Assembly (NCBI RefSeq): GCF_030540875.1
Contig: NZ_JAUOEM010000004.1
Coordinates: forward strand, 543,876 to 607,875
DNA length: 64,000 bases
Reading direction: 5' to 3'
DNA from: Flavivirga amylovorans
GTDB lineage: Bacteria > Bacteroidota > Bacteroidia > Flavobacteriales > Flavobacteriaceae
The position numbers and the translations under genes were made by a program. Below the pieces are notes generated by a model that was not told the DNA's origin, made no database searches, and was given only the letters and a program-made list of their open reading frames with translations. Position 1 is the stretch's first letter. Each line of letters begins with the position of its first letter. Below are positions 9,450 to 18,035 of this stretch, piece after piece.

Positions 9450-9758
9450 TTATAAAGAAGGTGGTGGCTTATTAAAAAAGAAAACGTAATGATGTTCTCT
9501 AAATTGAGGATTTTTATAATGTAAGTTATAAGGCTTTGGTAAGACCACTATATTAATTACATCACTCGAATAGGAATATGAATGACCACCGAAAGCTTTA
9601 ATCTTGTTTGAGTCAACAATTAAGATACATTGCTCACAATCATCAAGATCGTCATGTGAGAAAGCATGAGAAAGCGAGTGTGCAACTCCTATCTTTAACA
9701 AAGTAAAGACTAAGAGAAGTAAAATACTTTTTACTCTATGAGATGTAGTTTGACTCAC
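9450..9758 (-). CDS. Small His/Asp/Cys-rich exported protein
   Basis: 102 aa from a GTG start (9758-9756). It has one N-terminal hydrophobic segment (residues 10-26), then SLSHAFSHDDLDDCEQC (about 29-45), rich in His, Asp and Cys as in a metal-binding loop, and later HHYVFFF near 88-95. This kind of short His-rich protein is frequently found beside metal uptake or efflux genes in Flavobacteriia; its role is unknown. It lies upstream of the ABC exporter and GTPase run and supports a metal theme. The start is uncertain: the first ATG would remove the membrane segment. Confidence 0.6.
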   Translation of the reverse strand: MSQTTSHRVKSILLLLVFTLLKIGVAHSLSHAFSHDDLDDCEQCILIVDSNKIKAFGGHSYSYSSDVINIVVLPKPYNLHYKNPQFREHHYVFFFNKPPPSL

Positions 9759-9896
9759 AGCCCAAAGTTAAACAAAATCTTGTGAAAATTATGTTAATGT
9801 CGTGTTACGAAATATAAATTGAAACTATAGCCCTAATTTTATAAAAAACTTATGGAATCAAAATGGAAAATATAGACAAGTAAAATATGACATTTT

Positions 9897-9941
9897 CTCA
9901 TAACCCGAAAGTCGCTAGTTCGAATCCAGTTCCCGCTACTA
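9897..9941 (+). repeat. 3' fragment of the initiator tRNA gene (att-like duplicate)
   Basis: CTCATAACCCGAAAGTCGCT through CCCGCTACTA matches 3745-3790 of the intact tRNA, from the anticodon loop to past the discriminator, with four substitutions in 45 nt. No acceptor 5' strand, D arm or 5' half of the anticodon stem precedes it, and substitutions break the T stem, so it is not a functional tRNA. A 3'-terminal tRNA duplication is what integrases leave at the far end of an inserted element. Equally it could be the rest of a second tRNA copy. Confidence 0.8.
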
Positions 9942-9946
9942 AGTGA

Positions 9947-9984
9947 GACTCAAGTACATTTTGTGCTTGAGTCTTTTCTTTTTT
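9947..9984 (+). terminator. Terminator behind the tRNA fragment
   Basis: GACTCAAGTAC / GTGCTTGAGTC hairpin (one G-T pair) followed by a T-rich run. It differs in sequence from the terminator of the intact tRNA. Confidence 0.7.
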
Positions 9985-10079
9985 ATTGTTATTGTGTTAG
10001 AAATTTTAAAAAATATTTCATCACTTTTTTATATTTCGACATTTTTGAAGGCAGATTTAGCTATAATTGCTTTTTCCTA

Positions 10080-10205
10080 TTAATTTGATCTTTCAACTTT
10101 AACCCATATTTCGTCTGTAGTATACCTAACTTGAAGTTTATTTATTTCAGAATATAACTGTCGCTTTTTGTTTCCAGTTGATGATAATACTGATTGAATA
10201 ATTTT
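10080..10205 (-). other. Open coding-like remnant in the gap before the rhamnose locus
   Basis: The 319 nt between the terminator (9984) and the GH78 gene carry no complete gene. On the minus strand 41 codons are open without a start, ending ...VRYTTDEIWVKVERSN and TAA. It reads like the C-terminal end of a protein and may be debris at a junction. No family recognised. Confidence 0.25.
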
Positions 10206-10303
10206 TCAAGTTGTTTGGAAAATAAGTTTTGAAAACTTTATATCTAACTTTTGGAATAGAGTAGCTAATCTTTGGGAATCTGCTTATTTCTCAAATAGAT
10301 TTA

Positions 10304-12060
10304 TTATGGAATTATTTCTATTTCTTTAGGAACATCTATCTGAGATATTATTTCCCGTGATGTAGACTTAGTATGATGGACTTTAATTAGCCCATACTTT
10401 GTGGGGAACGTACCTTTTGCATAACTAAGATTTCCCAAATGAGGGTCTATTTTCACGGCGTTACCACCATTGAGTAAGGTAATGCCTAAAACATATTGTG
10501 AAAGCCACGGTGTTGGCCCACTTGCCCATCCATGGCATAGACTTTTTCGATATCCAACATAGCAATATCCTCCAAAACCTCCATGAATATCATCTTTGTC
10601 CTTAGGGATTAACTCATCAATTCTGCTAGAATTTTTAATATCCATAATATTAAAATCTTCCCAAAACGTTGTAGCTCCCAAATCTAACATTGCACCCCAA
10701 TAGTTACGTATTATATTTAATGCACCGTTGTAATCTTTTGCTTTGGCCATAGCTTCCAAAATATAGTATCCGTAAAATGTTGACATTCCCTGTACTCCGT
10801 CCTTTTTAAGAATTTTTTCATTGATATGTTGCACATTTTCTAAACCAGCTAATCCTAATAAAGCAGCTGCTTGTTTAGTCGTATTTCCTTCAGGGTAATG
10901 AGATTTTAGCCTTTTTAAACCTCCATACATTCTTTGCTAAATTTCTGATCATTCAATTCCTTCATAAGATATGCTCCAGCCTCAAAAGTCATAATCATCA
11001 TGGCCTGTAGTCCTGCATGAGTTGCCTTTGGATCTTCACTTGTTGGCCAGTCTAAAAAACGATGTCCATCAAGTTTTTCTGCGTTATCTTTATCAATAAA
11101 AGTTTCAAGCTGTTTTAGCAATTGCTTCATGTAAACCTTCTGTTCTTTCAAGTATGTAAGGTCTCCATAGTGTCTGTACCACTCTTTGTGAATTAATAAC
11201 CACCACATAGAGTAAGAGCTAATACCATTCATCCATTGAGGCAAGGGATATTGGTCTCTGGCTATATCTAGACTTTTGGTTACCACTTCATTCATTCCAA
11301 AAACGGTTGATACTGTCATTACTTCTGGATGTAGATCGCCTACCCAAACTAATCGGTCCCTTTTAATTCCGTCCCATAAGTAGTCTTGCATGTTAAGATG
11401 AACAGTATATGCTCCCGTCAACCAGATAGTATTAAGCCTTTCATCACTACATTCGAAGCTGCCCAGATAAGGAATATCTCGGTAAACAAAAACAGCTTCA
11501 ACTGATTTAATGGGAGCTATTTGCTTTTTTTCAACAACATCAATTCTTAAAAACCTAAAACCTGTTTTTCCAACTTCTATGCTTCCTAGCCAAGGCACCT
11601 CAATAATAAAATCTCTGAGTGAATGTTCGTTAGTTGCATTGTCTTCATAACCTATTTCAGACATTGCTTCCCCAACAGATTCACCAAAGCGTAATCTTAG
11701 TTTTAAGGGTGTTTTATCTTTTCGCATGCCCATTGAGATTTTCACACCTCCATACAATTCCTTTCCATAATCTAAAAGGATACCTGGTTTTTGGTCTTCC
11801 GTACTTATCAGTGTAAACAAGTTTTTATCGTTCACAGCTACCTGATTACTTCCACTTGCTAAAAGGGTTTCTTCATTTTTTATGAAAACATTGGTAGTAT
11901 CTGTTTGCCAGACTATGCGTTTTGGAGTAAGTAAAGTCCTTACCATTGGAGATGATGTTGCCCTACTATGATAAACATCTTCAAAGACAGGAGGTAACTG
12001 CGCATAAAACGACTTACAGGCAAAAAAAATCATTACTAAAACCAACGGACTGTTTTTCAT
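10304..12060 (-). pseudogene. GH78-like alpha-L-rhamnosidase, interrupted by a frameshift
   Basis: Two reading frames together make one protein of about 585 aa. The first, from 12060, has a signal peptide (MKNSPLVLVMIFFACKSFYA), beta-sandwich sequence and the family-typical DGIKRDRLVWVGDLHPE (residues 230-246) of the (alpha/alpha)6 barrel. It stops at 10915 after ...KECMEV. The other frame continues with GGLKRLKSHYPEGNTTKQAA from 10930. One extra base near 10920 would join them, so the break is a 1-nt loss or a sequencing error. Length is short for GH78, which usually has 700 or more residues. It would release terminal alpha-L-rhamnose. It is the last gene of the minus-strand susCD operon. 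Confidence 0.8.
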
Positions 12061-12111
12061 GAAAATTTTGTTATATTCATGTATGCTTTAAAAGATTATT
12101 TGCTTAGTACT

Positions 12112-13824
12112 TTATTCGGGAGTTATCCATTTACTCCAGTTAGGCTCAGCAAAAGATTGCCAAGTATGTGTTGCAAAATTTTCATTAAGCCATTTAGATG
12201 GATTTTGCTCAAACTGCCTCAATTTTTCCTTAGCTTCAGTAAACCCATTATTTATATCTTCTTGCAATAAAAACTTTATACGTTTACAAACTTTCTCGAA
12301 TTGCTCTTTATCAGCACTAACAGTTCTTGCATTTTGTGATGCAATAGTAAGTGCAAAATGCAAGCCTTTAGCTTTTAAAGCTTTTGCCGTAACTTCAATA
12401 AAATCTCTTTGTTTTTTTATTTCTTGAGTCATTCCTTCGTTTTGGACAATGGCCTTATCAAAAGTTTTAACAGCCTTAAAGTTCAATTCTGCTGCGTCTT
12501 CTAATCGTAGACCGGCATCTTCAAATATCCAAGGATGGGCAACTTTAGTATCTGTCATCATAAAGTTTGCTCTACGATTGGCTTCCCATATCGGGGTATC
12601 CCAGGTGCCGTTCATAATTTTTACATAATTCCAAGGATGGGAAACTCCGCCTCCTCGTTGAAGTCCTAATGGACCAATAAGATAGGTTACATCCCAAGGA
12701 TAAGCTACCACTCCTTGAGCTATATAATCCCAAGCTTCTATCATATATTCTGAACTTTTTTTACCATAAGGTTTAGCAATTTGCTTTAGCAAAGTATCAA
12801 CAGATGCATCTGGATTTTTTAACCAAGCCTCAAGCATAGCAAAATTTACAGAATATGTAGAGGGCGCAAAACCATAATATTCTTTAATTCCAACTACGCC
12901 TTTCATATCCTTCCAGCCTTTCATTTGTTCGTAAATTAAGCGTGGGAAATAATCATCAATTTGATATAGAGGTTTATATAGGGTATGGTCAAACTCACCA
13001 ACAACTGGGATGTTATTTTCATAGGCATATTGTACCAAACGTCTCAAACCCAAATCAGAGCTAAAAGACCCGTCATTGAACGGATACACTTCATTACTAG
13101 TAGAAGAGTTTAGCATTAATCCAAAATTTTCATGGTTTAATCGTTTCATGATATTAATGGTTTGCCCTTTTGAAATTTCCCAAGGTTTCCACCAAAGAGT
13201 TGTTTTGGTGTCTTTAGAACGGGATTCTTTCATAGCCGTATTAATCATGTTTAAGAAACCAGGTAACCTGTCATGAAGCGGAATTCCGGTACAACGGGGA
13301 CATGGACCAAATTCACTACATAACCAAGCTTGTTGATCGTAGGTATATACTAAAATGTCATTGACTTCAGGAAAGTTTTTCATAAATTTCCTGATAAGCC
13401 CATCATATTTGGCAATTACAACTTTGTTCGTAATACAAGCAGGTTTGTAGGTTGCCATATTTAACATACGTGGTATTCCAAAATGGGCAAGAGGTTTCAT
13501 GCCGTGTTTTACACATTGTTTTACACGAAATTTCCACTTATCCATTTGGGTAGAGTCTTCGTCTAAATCTTCAATATTTATAACTTCCCCACCTGGCTTA
13601 CCTCCCCAAGCCAAACTCAATTGCACCATATTTACACCCAATTCTTTGAGATCTTCCATTTGTTCATCATCCCATTTTATATCTTCAATAACCATGGGGT
13701 TACCAACTAAGCCTACGAAAATTTCATATCCACCTCTTTCTTTGTTTGAATGATTTAATTTTTTTTGTGCGTTTACTGTAGCGCATAACATTAAACATAA
13801 TGTTACACTAATAAATTTTTTCAC
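12112..13824 (-). CDS. Secreted putative TIM-barrel glycosidase-like protein, family not recognised (paralogue of 14263-16041)
   Basis: 570 aa with a signal peptide ending ...ATVNAQ. It is clearly homologous to the 592-aa neighbour. Shared blocks are LGVNMVQLSLAWGGKPGG near 62, CVKHGMKPLAHFG near 104, YTYDQQAWLCSEFGPCPRC at 160-178 with Cys169, Cys175 and Cys178, PWEIS with Glu216, PVVGE with Glu277, then IKEYYG. Alternating strand-helix blocks and two invariant acidic residues near strand ends suggest a (beta/alpha)8 glycosidase with Glu216 and Glu277 as candidate catalytic residues; this is inference. The C-terminal third is helical. It lies in the rhamnose PUL between rhaM and the GH78 gene. 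I do not recognise the family. Confidence 0.7.
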   Translation of the reverse strand: MKKFISVTLCLMLCATVNAQKKLNHSNKERGGYEIFVGLVGNPMVIEDIKWDDEQMEDLKELGVNMVQLSLAWGGKPGGEVINIEDLDEDSTQMDKWKFRVKQCVKHGMKPLAHFGIPRMLNMATYKPACITNKVVIAKYDGLIRKFMKNFPEVNDILVYTYDQQAWLCSEFGPCPRCTGIPLHDRLPGFLNMINTAMKESRSKDTKTTLWWKPWEISKGQTINIMKRLNHENFGLMLNSSTSNEVYPFNDGSFSSDLGLRRLVQYAYENNIPVVGEFDHTLYKPLYQIDDYFPRLIYEQMKGWKDMKGVVGIKEYYGFAPSTYSVNFAMLEAWLKNPDASVDTLLKQIAKPYGKKSSEYMIEAWDYIAQGVVAYPWDVTYLIGPLGLQRGGGVSHPWNYVKIMNGTWDTPIWEANRRANFMMTDTKVAHPWIFEDAGLRLEDAAELNFKAVKTFDKAIVQNEGMTQEIKKQRDFIEVTAKALKAKGLHFALTIASQNARTVSADKEQFEKVCKRIKFLLQEDINNGFTEAKEKLRQFEQNPSKWLNENFATHTWQSFAEPNWSKWITPE

Positions 13825-13907
13825 TGTGAATATGTTTTAAATTTTATAATTAGAGTTAATAATCCTTAAACTAAGCTCAATTTTCAAAATAGCTTTTAAA
13901 AGGTAGA

Positions 13908-14222
13908 TTATGGTAAATAAAAAACTTGCTTGAGTTCTATTGAAACAGGGCTATTATCATCGTTGGTTTCCATTAAATCAGACATATACTTCCACCATTT
14001 TTTACAAACATCTGTATTGGCAATTTCACTCCATTTTTCCTCTGATGCGACTTCTGCAAAAGCGAACAAAAAACTAGTTTCTTCTTCAAGAAAAATATTA
14101 TAATTACTTACGCCATGCGCTTTTAAAACTACTTCTAATTCTTTCCAAATAGGGGTATGCCTCTTGATGTATTCTTCCGTCTTATCTGGAAAAACTTTCA
14201 TTTTAAATGCTTTTCTGACCAT
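13908..14222 (-). CDS. rhaM: L-rhamnose mutarotase
   Basis: 104 aa, full length. It begins [20 protein letters not shown] followed by [10 protein letters not shown], with the family's catalytic His at residue 22, then [13 protein letters not shown] ([12 protein letters not shown]) and the closing [16 protein letters not shown], all diagnostic of RhaM. The enzyme interconverts alpha and beta anomers of L-rhamnose so that the isomerase receives its preferred form. Here it is encoded inside the polysaccharide operon, not the catabolic operon. It has no signal peptide, so it acts in the cytoplasm, unlike its secreted neighbours. This is the strongest evidence that the operon's substrate contains rhamnose. 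Confidence 0.96.
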   Translation of the reverse strand: MVRKAFKMKVFPDKTEEYIKRHTPIWKELEVVLKAHGVSNYNIFLEEETSFLFAFAEVASEEKWSEIANTDVCKKWWKYMSDLMETNDDNSPVSIELKQVFYLP

Positions 14223-14262
14223 TGTTTTTTGATTTTAATGACGTATTTATTTCTAAGCGCAC

Positions 14263-16041
14263 TTACTTAGAAGTAACACTCCAAACTTGTCTTTTTCCAG
14301 TAAATGGCCCAGGTTGAAAGTATGTTCCTAGAAATTGATTTATATCGGATTCTAGAAGCTCTAATGCAGGCCCTACAAATTCTGAAGTGCCTTGATTTTC
14401 AATATCCTTTTGGAGTAAGGATTTTAATTCGTTTAAATTTGCGTCTTTAACTTTTCCAGTTTGCTCTAATGAACTTCTCATTAAAGCTGATAAATTTGTT
14501 TCTCTTATGTGATAAGTATATGATAGTAAAGCTTTGTGTAAACTTGTTAATTCACTTATGCCAGCATTAAAGCTGTCCTTAAATTCATTTGGAACGTTGT
14601 CCTTTATTTCATTGGCAATCGTTAGTGCTTTATCAATTTTTTCAGCACTTTTTTGAAAACGAAGTTGTGCATCTTCCAACATCCAGAAATGAGGGTCTTC
14701 AGTTTCACTAGTCCTCATAAATCCAGCTCTACGGTTAGACTGCCAAGACGGGGTTTCCCAGCTAACTCCTTTTAGAGTGGCCGCAGACATTAGGTGTATA
14801 GGGTCAATTCTGCCTATTTCCCTTGAATTCCAGGAAATGTCCCAAGGGTAAAGCTCAATTGCTTCAGATGATAATTCCCAATATTCAGAAACTTTATTTG
14901 AAATGGCTCCATAAGGTTTTACTAACTTTTTCAAAGCATCCTCATTCGAAATATCGGGGTTTGAAAAAAATATGGATGTCATTCGTAAGTTTGGGTCTTC
15001 TCTATTCGGTATGTTGCCGTAGTATTCTTTTATTCCTTTTAATTTCCCGGAGTTATTTACAGCTCTTATAGCTTTTAATGTAGCCAAAGGCGTTGGAATA
15101 TTTATATAAGGTTCAACTTCTTCGGTTGCTCCACCCATCCAAACTTCGCCTAATACAGGTAAATTATTTTCATTTGCGAGATTTACTAAATTTCTAAACC
15201 ACCTGTCTGCGGGTATAGCAATTTGAACTTCAGCAATACTTGAGTGTAAAGACAGGCCAACTGATTCCGAATCTAACTTTTCTACTGTACTAAACGTTTG
15301 TCCTGCTGAAATTTCCCAAGGCTCCCACCATAATCGACCATCGTTATTTAAGGACTTCCACGTTTTTGCCAATGTATTTACGAATTTTGAAACCCTCTCA
15401 TCCAATGGTACGCCATGGCATCTTTCACATGGGCCATATTCACTACATAACCAAGCATTTTGATCGTACGTATAAATTAATAAATCATCTACTCCAGAAA
15501 ATTCTTTATGAAAGTTTTTTATTAAAGTTGTGTACCTATTAATTGTGTGTTCACTTGAAATACATTGTGATAAGGGCTCATTTGCTGGGTAAGCTACAAA
15601 GGGCGCACCAAAATGAAATATACTCCTAAATCCATGTTTTTTACACATCTCGATTCTATGAGTTAATTCTTTTGCACGAGCTGAAATTTTATCTGATGTT
15701 CGTATAAAGGTTTTACTAGATCCAACGTTTTTGTTCAAAGTACTATCAATGTCTATTGGAAGTTTGAATTGTTCAGGCAATTCTAAAACATCTTCTAAGT
15801 TTAATGGATTACCTCCTGGTCTGTAACCCCAAGCAATATTTAATTGCATGGTGTTAAAGCCAAGATTTTTCATAATTTCCATGTTTTCATCAGTCCACTC
15901 AACATCAGGATAAGATGGAGCTCCCAAAAGCCCAACTTTGTATTCAACATCTTGACTCAAAAATGATTTTGGTGTGTTATTTTTTGTGTTGCAGGACACT
16001 ATTATTAATGAAAGGACTAATGTGTATATTGTAATTTTCAT
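14263..16041 (-). CDS. Putative lipoprotein, TIM-barrel glycosidase-like, family not recognised (paralogue of 12112-13824)
   Basis: 592 aa. A lipobox-like LIIVSC places the lipidated Cys at 17, suggesting outer-membrane attachment. Blocks shared with the paralogue are LGFNTMQLNIAWGYRPGG (~60), CKKHGFRSIFHFG (~133), YTYDQNAWLCSEYGPCERC (190-208) with Cys199, Cys205 and Cys208, PWEISAGQTF with Glu243, LPVLGE with Glu299 and IKEYYG (~338). The three-cysteine spacing is identical in both proteins. Between residues 85 and 130 it carries an insertion missing in the paralogue. Position downstream of GH127 in a rhamnose PUL argues for a glycan-degrading or glycan-binding role. Catalytic assignment is inference; no CAZy family is claimed. 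Confidence 0.7.
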   Translation of the reverse strand: MKITIYTLVLSLIIVSCNTKNNTPKSFLSQDVEYKVGLLGAPSYPDVEWTDENMEIMKNLGFNTMQLNIAWGYRPGGNPLNLEDVLELPEQFKLPIDIDSTLNKNVGSSKTFIRTSDKISARAKELTHRIEMCKKHGFRSIFHFGAPFVAYPANEPLSQCISSEHTINRYTTLIKNFHKEFSGVDDLLIYTYDQNAWLCSEYGPCERCHGVPLDERVSKFVNTLAKTWKSLNNDGRLWWEPWEISAGQTFSTVEKLDSESVGLSLHSSIAEVQIAIPADRWFRNLVNLANENNLPVLGEVWMGGATEEVEPYINIPTPLATLKAIRAVNNSGKLKGIKEYYGNIPNREDPNLRMTSIFFSNPDISNEDALKKLVKPYGAISNKVSEYWELSSEAIELYPWDISWNSREIGRIDPIHLMSAATLKGVSWETPSWQSNRRAGFMRTSETEDPHFWMLEDAQLRFQKSAEKIDKALTIANEIKDNVPNEFKDSFNAGISELTSLHKALLSYTYHIRETNLSALMRSSLEQTGKVKDANLNELKSLLQKDIENQGTSEFVGPALELLESDINQFLGTYFQPGPFTGKRQVWSVTSK

Positions 16042-16076
16042 ATTGTTTGCCTTAATGCTATTGTATAAATTCGTTT

Positions 16077-17933
16077 TTATTTTGGTTCATAAGGTATCCA
16101 GGTAAAAACCTTTTTTCCTGTCCAACTGTTAGCGGATGCATAATCTATCATATCTATATAACCATTTTCTACAGGAACTTTGAATTGTAGTTTTATATGT
16201 TTATGAATAGGTTGAACTTCCTTTACTTTTACATATCCATTTTGTGAAATAATATGCTCAGGATGGTTATAGTTTTCATCCATATTTTCATCTCTTGTTA
16301 GCACAATTGGTCCTCTTTCTAAAGCTTTAAAATGATCTCCTTTTCTATTACTACCTTTTGGTGCATCAATGATTCGACATCTCATATCTAATTCTAATTC
16401 TATTGAATCTCCATTTGACCAAGTTCTATTAATCTCAGCATAAGTACCAGCACTTGCTGGATACGTTTTTCCATTAACTTTTAAACTGGTAACTGTACTC
16501 CATTTAGGAATGCGTAACTTCAAATTAAAAGAAGTATCACCCTTTTGTGAAACTTTAATTGTAATATTTCCAGATTTAGGATAATCTGTTTCGATTGTAA
16601 AATCAACTGTATGCTTTTCAGAAATAGCAACAGAAGCTTGACCTTTTTCATATAAATTTATAACTGGTCCAGAATCTGATTTCATTACTGCAACATAAGG
16701 TAAGTATGTCAAACCCATAGGGCCATTTAAGTTACAACATGTCATGTAAGTACCATCTACTATACCACCCCAACCTTTTTTGTTGGTTTTTACACCATTA
16801 AGTAAATTTACATAGCTAAAACCATCTCCTTCTGGTTTCATTGCTCCTAATAGACCGTTGTAAGCATATTTTTCAATCATATCTACTGTTAATGGGGCGC
16901 CTGTAAGTCTTAATAATTGAGAACATAATTTTAGCCAGGTTACACCAACACAAGTCTCCATCATCCTTTCCATATCGGGATTTGTTTGCTCAACTGCTGT
17001 ATTATCCCATGCTTCACCCAAAACTTTTGGATGATAGGGCTGATCGCCACCACCATTTCCAATAAGTGTAATTTCCTTTTCAATAATATTGTGAAAAAGG
17101 TTTAAAGTGGCTTTTTTCCACTTTTCTTCCTTAGTAACTCTATAGTACTCCACAAGCCCTTCAAATAAAGACATCATTTCATAGGCTTTTGGATAGACTC
17201 CGCCAATTTTATATGGATCAATATTGTTTAATGCTCCTTCAATAATGTTATGGCCTTTGGCTCCACCTTCATTCACAATATAAGTTGCAAAATCTAAATA
17301 CTTTCTATCTTTTGTAATGTTGTAGAGGCGCATTGTAGGCTCAAGTAATGTACTAGATTCAATATGATTAGGACTCCACCCCAAATCTAATATACTTGTT
17401 TTTGGAGGTAAACCTATTTGATTAACAATACAATCCAATTGAGCAATCATAGAATTTAAAACTGCTGGATCTTCTTCTACATTGGTGTAATATTGGTGCA
17501 TTGCCAATAAAACATATTTACGCTCCCAAAGATCGCCTCCAGGGCCGTCTGGTTGATTTTCAACAGTTGAACAACTAATGCTTCCATTAGATCTAGAAGC
17601 ACTCATCATATCTTTTACAGTTTTATCAAGAATATCCTTTAGTTTAGGGTCTTGAGTATACCTGTAAAACATGCATCCAGACCTTACTGCTTTACCCCAC
17701 ATTTCACCCTGCGCAAAGAAATCTCTTCCGTCACGAAATTTATTTACAAGAGCTGGATAAGGTACACTTTCTTTAATCCATTTATCTATAGACCTTTGAA
17801 TAGCCTCTTCGAAAACATGCTCAAAATGAACAGAATTTGCAGGAAGAGCAGAGAAACTATCTTTTACTTGTGCCACTATTGTGTTGCATAGTAATATTAC
17901 AACTACAATTATATAAAGACTTTTGTATTTCAT
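16077..17933 (-). CDS. Secreted GH127-type glycosidase (DUF1680 fold)
   Basis: 618 aa with a signal peptide (ends ...NTIVAQ). An (alpha/alpha)6 barrel with the full GH127 active-site signature is visible: ETC with Glu326 and Cys328, then MTCC with Cys399 and Cys400. These correspond to the acid residue and zinc-held cysteine nucleophile cluster known from beta-L-arabinofuranosidase HypBA1. C-terminal beta-sandwich domains follow (about 430-618). Members remove terminal beta-L-arabinofuranose or related sugars; the exact substrate here is open. It is third in the operon, behind a hairpin that follows susD. Confidence 0.88.
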   Translation of the reverse strand: MKYKSLYIIVVVILLCNTIVAQVKDSFSALPANSVHFEHVFEEAIQRSIDKWIKESVPYPALVNKFRDGRDFFAQGEMWGKAVRSGCMFYRYTQDPKLKDILDKTVKDMMSASRSNGSISCSTVENQPDGPGGDLWERKYVLLAMHQYYTNVEEDPAVLNSMIAQLDCIVNQIGLPPKTSILDLGWSPNHIESSTLLEPTMRLYNITKDRKYLDFATYIVNEGGAKGHNIIEGALNNIDPYKIGGVYPKAYEMMSLFEGLVEYYRVTKEEKWKKATLNLFHNIIEKEITLIGNGGGDQPYHPKVLGEAWDNTAVEQTNPDMERMMETCVGVTWLKLCSQLLRLTGAPLTVDMIEKYAYNGLLGAMKPEGDGFSYVNLLNGVKTNKKGWGGIVDGTYMTCCNLNGPMGLTYLPYVAVMKSDSGPVINLYEKGQASVAISEKHTVDFTIETDYPKSGNITIKVSQKGDTSFNLKLRIPKWSTVTSLKVNGKTYPASAGTYAEINRTWSNGDSIELELDMRCRIIDAPKGSNRKGDHFKALERGPIVLTRDENMDENYNHPEHIISQNGYVKVKEVQPIHKHIKLQFKVPVENGYIDMIDYASANSWTGKKVFTWIPYEPK

Positions 17934-17976
17934 TAACGTTCTATTTGATAGTGACTATTGCCAATATTAATTGATT

Positions 17977-18020
17977 GAAAAATTAAAAGCATGGGTATGC
18001 ATTGATTTGCAATACCCATG
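17977..18020 (-). terminator. Hairpin with T-run between susD and the GH127 gene
   Basis: CATGGGTAT and ATACCCATG form a perfect 9-bp stem. On the minus strand it is followed by TTTTAATTTTT. It is placed to lower transcription from susCD into the enzyme genes, a partial intra-operonic terminator (inference). Confidence 0.6.
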
Positions 18021-18035
18021 TTTATAAATTTTAGA

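Noticed and set aside
9897..9941. A second functional tRNA-Met
   Set aside because: The 5' half is missing and the T stem is disrupted by substitutions.
10904..10930. Programmed frameshift in the GH78 gene
   Set aside because: The zero-frame stop TAA precedes the slippery TTTAAAA in the needed phase, and no family precedent is known to me. A simple 1-nt deletion explains it better.
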